This document shows, one piece after another, positions 37,518 through 46,227 of a stretch of DNA of 64,000 nt. The notes beneath the pieces are model-generated. The model saw only the letters and a program-made list of their open reading frames with translations. It did not search any database and was not told the origin of the DNA. The position numbers and the translations under genes were made by a program. Every line of letters starts with the position of its first letter. The stretch's first letter is position 1. The DNA is from Variovorax paradoxus. GTDB taxonomy: Bacteria; Pseudomonadota; Gammaproteobacteria; Burkholderiales; Burkholderiaceae_C. The stretch covers positions 1,007,001 through 1,071,000 of the forward strand of contig NZ_CP091716.1 of NCBI RefSeq assembly GCF_022009635.1, given 5' to 3'.

Positions 37518-38489
37518 ATGAAACGCCGTCAGTTCGCAGCGCGTGCCGCTGCCGCCCTTGCCGCCACGGCCGCCGCGCCGCTGGTGTTCGCGCAGCAGGA
37601 CCGCACCGTGCGGATCCTGGTCGGCTTTCCGCCGGGCGGCTCGGTGGACGTGGTGGCGCGGGTGCTGGCCGAGAAGATGCGCGTGTCGCTGGGCCAGAAC
37701 GTGATCATCGACAACAAGCCCGGCGCGGCCGGCCGGCTCGCGCTGGGCGAACTGCGGCGCGCGGCGCCGGACGGCCACACGCTGGCCTTCTCGCCGAGCG
37801 GCGCGATGGTGATCCACCCCTGGCTCTACCCCAACCTCGGCTACGACCCGGCAAAGGACTTCACCCCGATCGCGCTCGGCAGCACCTTCGACTTCGCGGT
37901 GACGGCGGGCCCCGGCGCGCCGCCCGGCGACCTGAAGACGGTGCTGGCATGGATGAAGGCCAACCCCGCCAAGGCCAACTACGCCACTTCGGGCGCGGGC
38001 ACCGTGCCGCACTTCGCCGGCCAGTTGATCGCCCAGGCGGCCGGCGTGCCGATGACGCACGTGGCCTACCGCGGCGGCGCCCCGGCCGCGCAGGACCTGA
38101 TCGGCGGGCAGGTGCCGCTGATGGTCGACACCGCCTCGGAAACCATCGAGCACCACCGAGCGGGCAAGGTGCGCATCCTCGCGGTGACGGGCGAGCAGCG
38201 CAGCCGCGCGCTGCCCGACGTGCCGACGCTGAAGGAGGCGGGCATCAACGTGACGGCCGATGCATTCTTCGGGCTCTATGGGCCGCCGGGCATGCAGCCC
38301 GAGCTGGTGGCGCGCATCGACAAGTCGGTGGCCGACGCGCTGCGCATGCCCGACGTGCAGGAAAAGATCTATTCGCTGGGGCTCGTGCCCGCGCATGCGG
38401 GGCCGGCCGAGCTCGCGGCCATACAGGCGGCGCATCTGAAGCGCTGGGAAATGCCGATCAAGAACTCGGGCTTCAAGGCAGAGTCCTGA
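37518..38489 (+). CDS. Tripartite tricarboxylate transporter (Bug) family substrate-binding protein
   Basis: A 323-residue periplasmic binding protein. The signal peptide has a twin arginine (MKRRQFAARAAAALAATAAA…FAQ), so Tat export is possible. Bug signature segments are VRILVGFPPGGSVDVVARVLA, IIDNKPGAAGR, NYATSGAGTVPHFAGQL and HVAYRGGAPAAQDLIGGQV. It follows the HisC-like aminotransferase by 56 nt with a GAGGAGA ribosome site before the ATG, so the two may share a transcript and a ligand (an amino or keto acid). No TctAB permease is nearby. Confidence 0.9.
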   Translation: MKRRQFAARAAAALAATAAAPLVFAQQDRTVRILVGFPPGGSVDVVARVLAEKMRVSLGQNVIIDNKPGAAGRLALGELRRAAPDGHTLAFSPSGAMVIHPWLYPNLGYDPAKDFTPIALGSTFDFAVTAGPGAPPGDLKTVLAWMKANPAKANYATSGAGTVPHFAGQLIAQAAGVPMTHVAYRGGAPAAQDLIGGQVPLMVDTASETIEHHRAGKVRILAVTGEQRSRALPDVPTLKEAGINVTADAFFGLYGPPGMQPELVARIDKSVADALRMPDVQEKIYSLGLVPAHAGPAELAAIQAAHLKRWEMPIKNSGFKAES

Positions 38490-38502
38490 GGCTCCCGCGT
38501 TT

Positions 38503-38527
38503 CTCCCTCCTCCGGAAGGGGAAGGAG
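38503..38527. repeat. Imperfect hairpin between convergent genes
   Basis: The 25 bases fold into a near-perfect stem (CTCC…GGAG ends, one mismatch and one G-T pair) with a 5-nt CGGAA loop, centred between the stops of the Bug gene and the IclR gene. There is no U-tract. It may be a transcript-end hairpin or part of a dispersed repeat. Confidence 0.4.
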
Positions 38528-38535
38528 CAAGACCG

Positions 38536-39276
38536 TCAGACCTGGCCGCTCAGTTCCCGCGCCGCGGCGCGCACCGGCTCGATGTAGCGCTCGTCGTACC
38601 GATGCGTCGGCATCGTCAGCGTGACGGCCGCGGCCAGGCTGCCGTCCGCATGGAACACCGGCGCCGAGATGCCGGCCAGTTCCGCCGTTCGGTCGCCCAC
38701 CAGCGCGCACCAGCCTTGCGCGCGAATGTCCTCGTACAGCTTGCGTTCCTCGGCGCCGCGCGGCAGTTCGCTCTCCGGGCCGAAGGCGATGAGCACGCGC
38801 GCGCCCGCGCCCCGGTCGTTGGGCAGCAGGTCGCCCACGCGCACGTGGTCGCGCACCACGTGCGACGAATCGATGCGGAACTGGCACAGCCGCACCCAGC
38901 TGTCGCCCTGGTCCTGCCGCACGTGATAGGCCGCACTCTCGCCCGTGGCCGCGACCAGCGCGCGCAGCACCGGCAGCACGATGCGGTCGAGCGACAGCGA
39001 CGCCGCATAGAGCCCGTGCAGCCGCGCGATCTCCATGCCCAGCGCATAGCGGCCGTCTTCCTGGCGGCGGATCAGCCGCGCATGCTCGAGCGACGCCAGC
39101 AGCCGCAGCACGGTGCTCTTGTAGAGCTGCGTGCGCTCGGCGAACTGCGCGAGCGACAGCGCCTCGTCGCCCGGCTGGAAGGCCGAGAGCAGGCTCAGCG
39201 CGCGGTCGACCGCGGCGGCGCCGCCGGGTGCGGCATTGAGGTCGGAGACGGATTCAGTCTGGGCTTTGCGTGGCAT
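38536..39276 (-). CDS. IclR family transcriptional regulator
   Basis: A 246-residue regulator. An N-terminal winged helix covers residues about 20-85 (AAVDRALSLLSAFQPGDEALSLAQFAERTQLYKSTVLRLLASLE) and a C-terminal IclR effector domain follows (DQGDSWVRLCQF…GAGARVLIAFG…ISAPVFHADGSLAAAVTLTMP). The ATG at 39276 directly precedes this layout. It is divergent from the HMG-CoA lyase operon with 126 nt between starts, where two similar palindromes lie. It most likely represses or activates that operon in response to the imported acid or its CoA ester. Confidence 0.92.
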   Translation of the reverse strand: MPRKAQTESVSDLNAAPGGAAAVDRALSLLSAFQPGDEALSLAQFAERTQLYKSTVLRLLASLEHARLIRRQEDGRYALGMEIARLHGLYAASLSLDRIVLPVLRALVAATGESAAYHVRQDQGDSWVRLCQFRIDSSHVVRDHVRVGDLLPNDRGAGARVLIAFGPESELPRGAEERKLYEDIRAQGWCALVGDRTAELAGISAPVFHADGSLAAAVTLTMPTHRYDERYIEPVRAAARELSGQV

Positions 39277-39323
39277 GGGCGGGAATGGCTCGGCTTGACA
39301 GCCGGGGCGAATCGGCGGTCTAA

Positions 39324-39358
39324 TTCTGTTTAACGGAATATAGTTCTGTAAGATAGAA
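39324..39358. promoter_or_regulatory. Tandem IclR-type operators before the HMG-CoA lyase operon
   Basis: Two 15-bp palindromes, TTCTGTTTAACGGAA (39324-39338) and TTCTGTAAGATAGAA (39344-39358), share the frame TTCTGT…GAA and lie 20 bp centre to centre, two helical turns apart. They sit between the divergent IclR and lyase genes. Confidence 0.65.
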
Positions 39359-39402
39359 CAGTCAAGCGGCTTCAAGCAATTCCAGCACAGGAGACAGATT
39401 CG

Positions 39403-40341
39403 ATGACACCCCCCGACGTCCTCATCAGCGAGGTCGGCCCGCGCGACGGCCTGCAGTCGGTCAAGGCCACCATGCCCACCGACGACAAGCTGCGCTGGAT
39501 CGACGCGCTCTACGCCGCCGGCGTGCGCGAGATCGAGGTCGCTTCCTTCGTGCCCGCGAAGCTGCTGCCGCAGATGGCCGATGCCGCCGAGGTGGTGCGC
39601 CACGCCGTCACGCTGCCCGGCCTGGTGGTGATGGCGCTGGTGCCCAATCGCAAGGGCGCGCAGGCCGCGCTCGAGGCCGGCGTGCACAAGCTCACCATGC
39701 CGGTGTCGGCCAGCGTGGCGCATTCGCTGGCCAACGTGCGCAAGACGCCGACGGAAATGGTGGAAGAAGTGCGCGCCATCGCCGAGCTGCGCAACGCCAT
39801 CGCGCCGCGCGTGAAGCTCGAGGCGGGCATCTCCACCGCCTTCGGCTGCACCCTGCAGGGCCTGGTGCCGGAAGACGACGTGATCCGCCTGGCCGCGCAG
39901 TGCGTGGAGGCCGGCGCGGACGAGTCGGGCCTGTCCGACACCGTGGGCTATGCCAACCCCGCGCAGGTGCGCCGGCTGTTCAGGCGCCTGCGCGCGGAAA
40001 TCGGCGTGCACGCGGGCGCCGCCCACATGCACAACACGCGCGGCCTCGGCATCGCCAACTGCCTGGCGGCCTGGGACGAGGGCGTGCGCACCTTCGACGC
40101 ATCGCTCGGCGGCCTCGGCGGCTGCCCCTATGCGCCCGGCGCCTCGGGCAACGCGGTGACCGAGGACCTGGTCTTCATGTTCGAGGCCATGGGCGTGCGC
40201 ACCGGCATCGACATCCAGAAACTCATCGCGGCGCGCGCGCCGCTCATGGCCGGCCTGCCGGGCGAGCCGGTCTACGGCATGACGCCGGAAGCCGGATTGC
40301 CCAAGGGCTTCGTCCAGGAACACATCGAACAACATGTCTGA
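39403..40341 (+). CDS. Hydroxymethylglutaryl-CoA lyase
   Basis: A 312-residue DRE-TIM-barrel lyase that cleaves 3-hydroxy-3-methylglutaryl-CoA to acetoacetate and acetyl-CoA. Seen: EVGPRDGLQS with catalytic Arg and metal-binding Asp, GVHAGAAHMHNTRGLGIANC with the metal-binding HxH, and the signature FDASLGGLGGCPYAPGASGNAVTED containing the catalytic cysteine. Length fits the bacterial enzyme. The stop overlaps the start of the CoA-transferase by 8 nt. A citramalyl- or related hydroxyacyl-CoA substrate cannot be ruled out. Two IclR-type palindromes lie directly upstream. Confidence 0.93.
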   Translation: MTPPDVLISEVGPRDGLQSVKATMPTDDKLRWIDALYAAGVREIEVASFVPAKLLPQMADAAEVVRHAVTLPGLVVMALVPNRKGAQAALEAGVHKLTMPVSASVAHSLANVRKTPTEMVEEVRAIAELRNAIAPRVKLEAGISTAFGCTLQGLVPEDDVIRLAAQCVEAGADESGLSDTVGYANPAQVRRLFRRLRAEIGVHAGAAHMHNTRGLGIANCLAAWDEGVRTFDASLGGLGGCPYAPGASGNAVTEDLVFMFEAMGVRTGIDIQKLIAARAPLMAGLPGEPVYGMTPEAGLPKGFVQEHIEQHV

Positions 40342-41524
40342 AGCCAATCCCCTGCCGTACGCCGGCGTCCGCGTCGTCGAGTTCACCCACATGGTCATGG
40401 GCCCGACCTGCGGGCTGCTGCTGGCCGACCTCGGCGCCGAGGTCATCAAGGTCGAGCCCATCGAGGGCGACAACACCCGCCGCCTGCTGGGCTCGGGCTC
40501 GGGCTTCTTCCCGACCTTCAACCGCAACAAGAAGAGCATCGCGCTCGACCTGAAGAAGCCCGAGGGCGTGGAGGCCGCGCTGCGCCTGATCGCCACCGCC
40601 GACATCGTGAGCGAAAACTTCAAGCCCGGCACCATGAAGAAGCTGGGGCTCGACTACGACACGTTGGCCAAGCTCAACCCGCGCCTCATCTACGTGAGCC
40701 ACAAGGGCTTCCTGCCCGGCCCTTACGACCACCGCACCGCGCTCGACGAGGTGGTGCAGATGATGGGCGGCCTGGCCTACATGACCGGCCGCGCCGGCGA
40801 CCCGCTGCGCGCGGGCACCAGCGTGAACGACATCATGGGCGGCATGTTCGGCGCCATCGGCGCGATGGCCGCGCTGCGCCAGCGCGACATCACCGGCAAG
40901 GGCTGCGAGGTGCAGTCGGCGCTGTTCGAGAACAACGTGTTCCTGGTGGCGCAGCACATGATGCAGTTCGCCGCCACCGGCAAGGCGGCCGACCCGATGC
41001 CCAGCCGCATCTCTGCCTGGGCCGTGTACGACGTGTTCACCGTGAAGGACGGCGAACAGATCTTCCTTGCGGCCGTGAGCGACAAGCAGTGGGCCATCTT
41101 CTGCAAGGCCTTCGGCCTGGAAGACATGCTGGCCGATCCGCGCCTGAAGACCAACAACGACCGCGTGCTGGCGCGCGAATGGATGATGCCCATCCTGCGC
41201 TCGCACCTGGCGAACCGCAGCGCCGCCGAGCTGGCCGCCGTGTTCGAGCAGAACGAGCTGCCCTTCGCGCCCATCACCAAGCCGCAGGCGCTGTTCGACG
41301 ACCCGCACCTGAACGCCACCGGCGGCCTCGCGCCGGTGCGCATGAACGACGGCAGCACGGCCAAGGTGCCGCTGATGCCGTTCACGCTGGACGGCGAACG
41401 CCCCGGCATCCGGCTGCAGCCGCCGCGCATCGGCGAGCACAGCCGCGAACTCCTCAAGGAAGTGGGCTACAGCGACGAACAGATCGCCGCGCTCGCGACA
41501 CACAACATCACCCTCGGAGACTGA
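40334..41524 (+). CDS. CoA-transferase family III (CaiB/BaiF type)
   Basis: A 396-residue class III CoA-transferase that moves CoA from a donor thioester to a free acid. Typical parts are VRVVEFTHMVMGPTCGLLLADLGAEVIKVEP at the N-terminus, FFPTFNRNKKSIALDLKKPEG, and GPYDHRTALDEVVQMMGGLAYMTG carrying the expected catalytic Asp. It overlaps the upstream lyase by 8 nt and precedes the Bug gene by 4 nt, so all three form one operon. The logical role is to activate the acid that the Bug protein captures, giving the thioester the lyase cleaves. Confidence 0.92.
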   Translation: MSEANPLPYAGVRVVEFTHMVMGPTCGLLLADLGAEVIKVEPIEGDNTRRLLGSGSGFFPTFNRNKKSIALDLKKPEGVEAALRLIATADIVSENFKPGTMKKLGLDYDTLAKLNPRLIYVSHKGFLPGPYDHRTALDEVVQMMGGLAYMTGRAGDPLRAGTSVNDIMGGMFGAIGAMAALRQRDITGKGCEVQSALFENNVFLVAQHMMQFAATGKAADPMPSRISAWAVYDVFTVKDGEQIFLAAVSDKQWAIFCKAFGLEDMLADPRLKTNNDRVLAREWMMPILRSHLANRSAAELAAVFEQNELPFAPITKPQALFDDPHLNATGGLAPVRMNDGSTAKVPLMPFTLDGERPGIRLQPPRIGEHSRELLKEVGYSDEQIAALATHNITLGD

Positions 41525-41528
41525 ACCC

Positions 41529-42509
41529 ATGCAATCGATCACACGGCGCGCACTGCTCGCCTGCGCCGCGGCCGCGGCATGCCTGCCCGCCGCATCCGCC
41601 CTGGCCGACACGGCCTGGCCCGACAAGCCGGTGCGCCTCGTCGTGCCCTACACGCCCGGCGGCGCCACCGACATCGTGGCGCGGCTGATCGCGCAGAAGG
41701 TCATGGACGACACCAAGTGGACCTTCATCGTGGACAACCGCGCGGGCGGCAACGGCAACATCGGCATGGACGTGGTGGCCAAGGCCAAGCCCGACGGCTA
41801 CACCATCGGCCTGGGCCAGACCGCGAACCTCGCGATCAACCCGACGCTGTTTCCCAAGATGCCCTACGACGCGCTGAAAGACCTGGTGCCGGTGGCCGTC
41901 GTGGCTTCGCAGCCGGTGGTGCTGGTGGTGCGCACGGAGGCGCCGTACAAGTCGCTGGCCGAACTGGTCGCCGCCGCCAAGGCCAAGCCCGGCGAGATCA
42001 AGCAGGCGCTCGCGGGCACAGGCACGCTGGGCCACATGGCCGGCGAGGTGCTGGCCAAGCGCGCCGGCTTCAAGGTGCTCAACGTGCCGTACAAGGGCGC
42101 GGCGCCCGCCATCACCGACCTGCTCGGCGGCCAGACCGACTACATGTTCGCAACGCCGCAGGGCGCGCTCTCGATGGTCAAGGGCGGCAAGCTGCGCGCG
42201 CTGGCCGTCACTTCGGCCAAGCGCCTGCCGGTGATGCCCGACGTGCCGACGGTGGGCGAGAGCTACCAGGGCTTCGAGGCGGTGGACTGGAAGGCCATCG
42301 TCGTGCCCACCGGCACGCCCGCCGACATCGTGAAGAAGCTCAATGCCGCCATCGGCAAGGCACTGGCCAAGCCGGCGACCATCTCGCAGCTGCTGGCCGA
42401 GGGCAGCACGCCCGGCGGCGGCAGTCCGGAGCAGGCGGCGCAGTACATCAAGGCCGAGCATGCGCGCTGGGGCGCGGCGGTGCGCGAGGCGGGCGTGCGG
42501 CCCGAATAA
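41529..42509 (+). CDS. Tripartite tricarboxylate transporter (Bug) family substrate-binding protein
   Basis: A 326-residue periplasmic binding protein, third gene of the lyase/CoA-transferase operon (4 nt gap). The signal peptide contains a twin arginine (ITRRALLACAAAAACLPAASALA). Bug segments are VRLVVPYTPGGATDIVARLIA, FIVDNRAGGNGNIG, QALAGTGTLGHMAGEVLAK and NVPYKGAAPAITDLLGGQT. Operon membership suggests the ligand is a branched dicarboxylate such as hydroxymethylglutarate. No permease genes are adjacent. Confidence 0.92.
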   Translation: MQSITRRALLACAAAAACLPAASALADTAWPDKPVRLVVPYTPGGATDIVARLIAQKVMDDTKWTFIVDNRAGGNGNIGMDVVAKAKPDGYTIGLGQTANLAINPTLFPKMPYDALKDLVPVAVVASQPVVLVVRTEAPYKSLAELVAAAKAKPGEIKQALAGTGTLGHMAGEVLAKRAGFKVLNVPYKGAAPAITDLLGGQTDYMFATPQGALSMVKGGKLRALAVTSAKRLPVMPDVPTVGESYQGFEAVDWKAIVVPTGTPADIVKKLNAAIGKALAKPATISQLLAEGSTPGGGSPEQAAQYIKAEHARWGAAVREAGVRPE

Positions 42510-42560
42510 GGCCGCGCCCTTCGTGCGGCGGGGGGGACGGGGGATATAGTTCCGCCCGCC

Positions 42561-43487
42561 ATGGACCGCCTCAAGCAGCTCGAATCCTTCGTTTCCGTCG
42601 CGACCCGGGGCGGCCTCACCGCCGCGGCCAAGGCCGAGGGCGTGGCCCCGGCCATCATGGGCCGCCGGCTCGACGCATTGGAGGAGCGGCTGGGCGTCAA
42701 GCTGCTGGTGCGCACCACGCGCCGCATCACCCTCACGCACGAGGGCAGCGCCTTCCTCGAAGATTGCCAGCGCCTCCTGACCGAGTTCGCCAATGCCGAG
42801 GCCAGCGTGAGTGCCGGCGGCGTCAAGGCGAGCGGCCATCTGCGGGTGACGGCGCCGGCCGGCTTCGGCCGCCGCCACGTCGCGCCGCTGGTGCCGCGCT
42901 TTCATGCGCTGCACCCGGAAGTGACGATTTCGCTGAACCTCAGCGACCGCGTGGTCGACGTCACCGGCGAGAGCTTCGATTGCGCGGTGCGCGTGGGCGA
43001 CCTGCCCGACTCGTCGCTGGTGAGCGTGCGCCTGGCCGACAACCGCCGCCGCTGCGTGGCGACGCCCGACTTCGTGCGCCGCCACGGCAAGCCGAAGCAT
43101 CCGGGCGAGCTTTCGCGCTTTGCCTGCCTCACGCTGTCGAGCGACGCCTCGCAGACGCGCGGCTGGGCCTTTCGCATTACCACCGAGGCCGGCGTGCAGG
43201 AGCTGATCCACCTGCGCCCGAGCGGCCCGCTCGATTGCTCCGACGGCCAGGTGCTGCACGACTGGTGCCTGGCCGGCCACGGCATCGCCTGGCGCAGCAC
43301 CTGGGAGGTCGAGGCCGAGATCGACGCCGGGCTGCTCGTGCCGCTGCTCGACGAGTTCGCCGCGCCGCCCAACGGCATTTACGCGGTCTTCGCGGGCGCC
43401 AAGCACCTGCCGCTGCGGGTGCGACTGTGGCTTGATTTCCTCAAGGAGCAATACGGGAACCCGGAATTCTGGGGAGGCAGGGCGTAG
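42561..43487 (+). CDS. LysR family transcriptional regulator
   Basis: A 308-residue regulator with N-terminal winged helix (LESFVSVATRGGLTAAAKAEGVAPAIMGRRLDALEERLG) and a LysR effector-binding domain (RFHALHPEVTISLNLSDRVVDVTGESFDCAVRVG). The usual recognition-helix serine region reads APAIMGRRLDALE. It lies 51 nt after the Bug gene on the same strand. Its target is not evident: it could co-regulate the preceding operon, which already has an IclR regulator, or act elsewhere. Confidence 0.9.
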   Translation: MDRLKQLESFVSVATRGGLTAAAKAEGVAPAIMGRRLDALEERLGVKLLVRTTRRITLTHEGSAFLEDCQRLLTEFANAEASVSAGGVKASGHLRVTAPAGFGRRHVAPLVPRFHALHPEVTISLNLSDRVVDVTGESFDCAVRVGDLPDSSLVSVRLADNRRRCVATPDFVRRHGKPKHPGELSRFACLTLSSDASQTRGWAFRITTEAGVQELIHLRPSGPLDCSDGQVLHDWCLAGHGIAWRSTWEVEAEIDAGLLVPLLDEFAAPPNGIYAVFAGAKHLPLRVRLWLDFLKEQYGNPEFWGGRA

Positions 43488-43552
43488 GTGGCCTTCGCGG
43501 CGGCACAATCTCTGCGCAATTGCAACCCACTGCATAGAGAAGAAAGCCATCG

Positions 43553-44005
43553 ATGACCCTCGAAGCCATCCTCGCCTACCTGCACATATTGGCCATCCTG
43601 ACGATGGTCGTGTTCATCTCCAGCGAAGCGGCGCTGTGCCGGGTGCAGTGGCTCAACGCGGCGGTGGTCGAGCGGCTGGCCCGGGTCGACATGGTCTACG
43701 GCATCGCGGCCATCGCGGTGCTCGCCACCGGCATCGCGCGCACCTGGTGGGGCGTGAAGGGCACCGCCTGGTACTGGACCAACCCGCTGCTGCACGTGAA
43801 GCTGGGGCTCTTCATCATCGTCGGCGTGCTTTCGATCTTCCCGACGCTCACCTACTTCCGCTGGCGCAAGACGCTGCGCGCCACCGGCAAGCTGCCGGAC
43901 GAGGCCGACATCAAGAAGACGCGCAAGCTGGTGATGGTGCAGGCGCACCTGATCGCGCTGATTCCGCTGGTGGCGGTGTTCCTGGCGCGCGGCTTCGGCA
44001 AATAA
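43553..44005 (+). CDS. DUF2214 family integral membrane protein
   Basis: A 150-residue inner-membrane protein with four hydrophobic segments (around residues 5-25, 48-65, 80-102 and 125-147). It matches the DUF2214 layout with LAYLHILAILTMVVFISSEAALC at the N-terminus, RVDMVYGIAAIAVLATGIAR and NPLLHVKLGLFIIVGVLSIFPT. Conserved histidines in the first and third helices could bind a metal or heme, but function is unknown. A terminator follows 22 nt later. Confidence 0.88.
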   Translation: MTLEAILAYLHILAILTMVVFISSEAALCRVQWLNAAVVERLARVDMVYGIAAIAVLATGIARTWWGVKGTAWYWTNPLLHVKLGLFIIVGVLSIFPTLTYFRWRKTLRATGKLPDEADIKKTRKLVMVQAHLIALIPLVAVFLARGFGK

Positions 44006-44027
44006 GAAGAAAAGCCGGGACGAAAAA

Positions 44028-44048
44028 AAGCCCGCGCTCGGCGGGCTT
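44028..44048. terminator. Bidirectional terminator between DUF2214 and PsiF-repeat genes
   Basis: AAGCCCGC and GCGGGCTT pair with a 5-nt loop. A run of seven A residues on the left provides the T-run for the minus strand and TTCTT follows on the right. It lies between two convergent gene ends. Confidence 0.85.
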
Positions 44049-44067
44049 CTTCGGCGTCAGTGGCGCA

Positions 44068-44400
44068 TCAGCCCTTGGCTGCGTCCGCTTCGCACTTCTT
44101 CATGAAGCTGGTCTTGGCGGCACCGGCCAGGGCCTTGCCGTTCTTGTCGACGGCCTTGGTCGCGCAGGCGGGTGCAGCGGCGGCCTTGGTGTCCTTTTCG
44201 CACTTCTTGACGAAGCTTGTCTTGGCGGCGCCTGCCAGGGGCTTGCCGTTCTTGTCGATGGCCTTGGCATCGCAGCTGGCGCCGGCGGCCGGTGCGGCCA
44301 TGGCAGCGGGAGCGGCTGCCGGTGCGGCGGCCTTGTCTTGCGCGTAGGCGCCGAAGGAGAGACAGGCGCCCAGGGCTACCAGGGAAAGGAACTTCTTCAT
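44068..44400 (-). CDS. PsiF-repeat periplasmic protein
   Basis: A 110-residue secreted protein. The ATG at 44400 gives a signal peptide (KKFLSLVALGACLSFGAYAQ). The mature part has an Ala/Pro linker and two near-identical repeats of the PsiF type, each with a C…L.GAAKTSF.KKCE pattern (CDAKAIDKNGKPLAGAAKTS and CATKAVDKNGKALAGAAKTS), so each repeat keeps its cysteine pair for a disulfide. E. coli PsiF is phosphate-starvation inducible, but its role is unknown. No Pho box is visible upstream. It is isolated between terminators and argS. Confidence 0.8.
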   Translation of the reverse strand: MKKFLSLVALGACLSFGAYAQDKAAAPAAAPAAMAAPAAGASCDAKAIDKNGKPLAGAAKTSFVKKCEKDTKAAAAPACATKAVDKNGKALAGAAKTSFMKKCEADAAKG

Positions 44401-44530
44401 GGTGATATGTCCTCGCAAGGTTGGTTGTGACAGGTGCCCCGCCCCGGGGCCGACCATCCTAACGGGCCAAGTTCATGATTGGATGACCATCGTCAACAGC
44501 GTCCGGGTTTGCCCCCGGTAAAATTCACAG

Positions 44531-46216
44531 ATGCTATTGGTCAAACAGGAGCTGCTCGCGGCGCTCGCGAACACGCTCGAATCCCTCTCGCCCGGCGCTG
44601 GCTCCAAAGCCGCGTTCGAGTCGCCCAAGGTGGCCGCCCATGGCGATTTCGCCAGCACGGCAGCCATGCAGCTCGCCAAGCCGCTCGCGCGCAAGCCGCG
44701 CGATCTGGCCGAGCAGCTCAGCGCCGCCTTGCTCGCAACCCCCGCTTTCGGCCAGTGGGTCGAGGCGATCGAGATCGCCGGCCCCGGCTTCCTCAACATC
44801 CGCCTGAAGACGGCGGCCAAGCAGCAGATCGTGCGCGAGGTGCTCTCGGCCGGCGAAAGCTTCGGCCAGCAGCCCGCCACCGGCGAGAAGGTGCTGGTCG
44901 AGTTCGTCTCCGCCAACCCGACCGGCCCGCTGCACGTCGGCCACGGCCGCCAGGCCGCGCTGGGCGACGCCATCTGCAACCTGCGCGCCTCGCAGGGCGA
45001 GAGCGTGTGGCGCGAGTACTACTACAACGACGCCGGCGTGCAGATCCAGACGCTGGCCAACAGCACCCAGCTGCGCGCCCGCGGCTTCAAGCCCGGCGAC
45101 GCCGAATGGCCCAGCGGCGAAAAGGCTCCGGCCTACAACGGCGACTACATCGCCGACATCGCCGAAGACTTCAAGGCCAAGAAGACCGTCAAGTCGGAAG
45201 ACCGCGAAGTCACCGCCACCGGCGACATCGCGGACATCGAAGCCATCCGCGAATTCGCCGTGGCCTACCTGCGCCGCGAACAGGACCTGGACCTGCAGGC
45301 CTTCCGCGTGCACTTCGACCAGTACTACCTGGAGTCGAGCCTGTACACCAGCGGCCGCGTCGAGGCCGCCGTGCAGAAGCTCGTGGCCGCCGGCAAGACC
45401 TACGAGCAGGACGGCGCGCTGTGGCTGAAGTCGACCGACTACGGCGACGACAAAGACCGCGTGATGAAGAAGCAGGACGGCACGTACACGTACTTCGTGC
45501 CCGACGTGGCGTATCACATCGCCAAGTGGGAGCGCGGCTTCCACAAGGTCATCAACATCCAGGGCACCGACCACCACGGCACCATCGCGCGCGTGCGCGC
45601 CGGCCTGCAGGCGGCCGGCGAAGGCATCCCAGAGGGCTACCCCGACTACGTGCTGCACACCATGGTGCGCGTGGTCAAGGGCGGCGAAGAGGTCAAGATC
45701 AGCAAGCGCGCCGGCAGCTACGTCACCCTGCGCGACCTGATCGAGTGGACCAGCACGGACGCCGTGCGCTTCTTCCTGCTGAGCCGCAAGCCGGACACCG
45801 AGTACACCTTCGACGTCGACCTCGCGGTCACCAAGAACAACGACAACCCGGTGTACTACGTGCAGTACGCGCATGCGCGCATCTGCTCGGTGCTCGCCGG
45901 CTGGGGCGGCGATCGCGCCACGCTGGCGGGCGTCGACCTGTCGCCGCTGGAAAGCCCGGCCGCCCAGGCGCTGATGCTGCTGCTGGCCAAGTACCCGGCC
46001 ATGCTCACCGCCGCCGCCCGCGATTTCGCCCCGCACGACGTCACCTTCTACCTGCGCGAGCTGGCCGCCAGCTACCACAGCTATTACGACGCCGAACGCA
46101 TCCTGGTCGACGACGAAAAGGTCAAGCTGGCCCGCCTGGCGCTGGTCGCCGCGACCGCGCAGGTGCTGCACAATGGCCTCGCGATTCTCGGCGTCAGTGC
46201 GCCGAGCAAGATGTGA
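44531..46216 (+). CDS. argS: Arginyl-tRNA synthetase
   Basis: A 561-residue class I synthetase that charges tRNA-Arg. Seen: N-terminal Add-1 domain, the HIGH region [46 protein letters not shown], and the second-motif region [22 protein letters not shown]. It ends in the family-typical C-terminal methionine (APSKM). A SPOR-domain gene follows after 11 nt and dsbA after that, a plus-strand run likely transcribed together. Confidence 0.97.
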   Translation: MLLVKQELLAALANTLESLSPGAGSKAAFESPKVAAHGDFASTAAMQLAKPLARKPRDLAEQLSAALLATPAFGQWVEAIEIAGPGFLNIRLKTAAKQQIVREVLSAGESFGQQPATGEKVLVEFVSANPTGPLHVGHGRQAALGDAICNLRASQGESVWREYYYNDAGVQIQTLANSTQLRARGFKPGDAEWPSGEKAPAYNGDYIADIAEDFKAKKTVKSEDREVTATGDIADIEAIREFAVAYLRREQDLDLQAFRVHFDQYYLESSLYTSGRVEAAVQKLVAAGKTYEQDGALWLKSTDYGDDKDRVMKKQDGTYTYFVPDVAYHIAKWERGFHKVINIQGTDHHGTIARVRAGLQAAGEGIPEGYPDYVLHTMVRVVKGGEEVKISKRAGSYVTLRDLIEWTSTDAVRFFLLSRKPDTEYTFDVDLAVTKNNDNPVYYVQYAHARICSVLAGWGGDRATLAGVDLSPLESPAAQALMLLLAKYPAMLTAAARDFAPHDVTFYLRELAASYHSYYDAERILVDDEKVKLARLALVAATAQVLHNGLAILGVSAPSKM

Positions 46217-46227
46217 ACTCCCTCACC

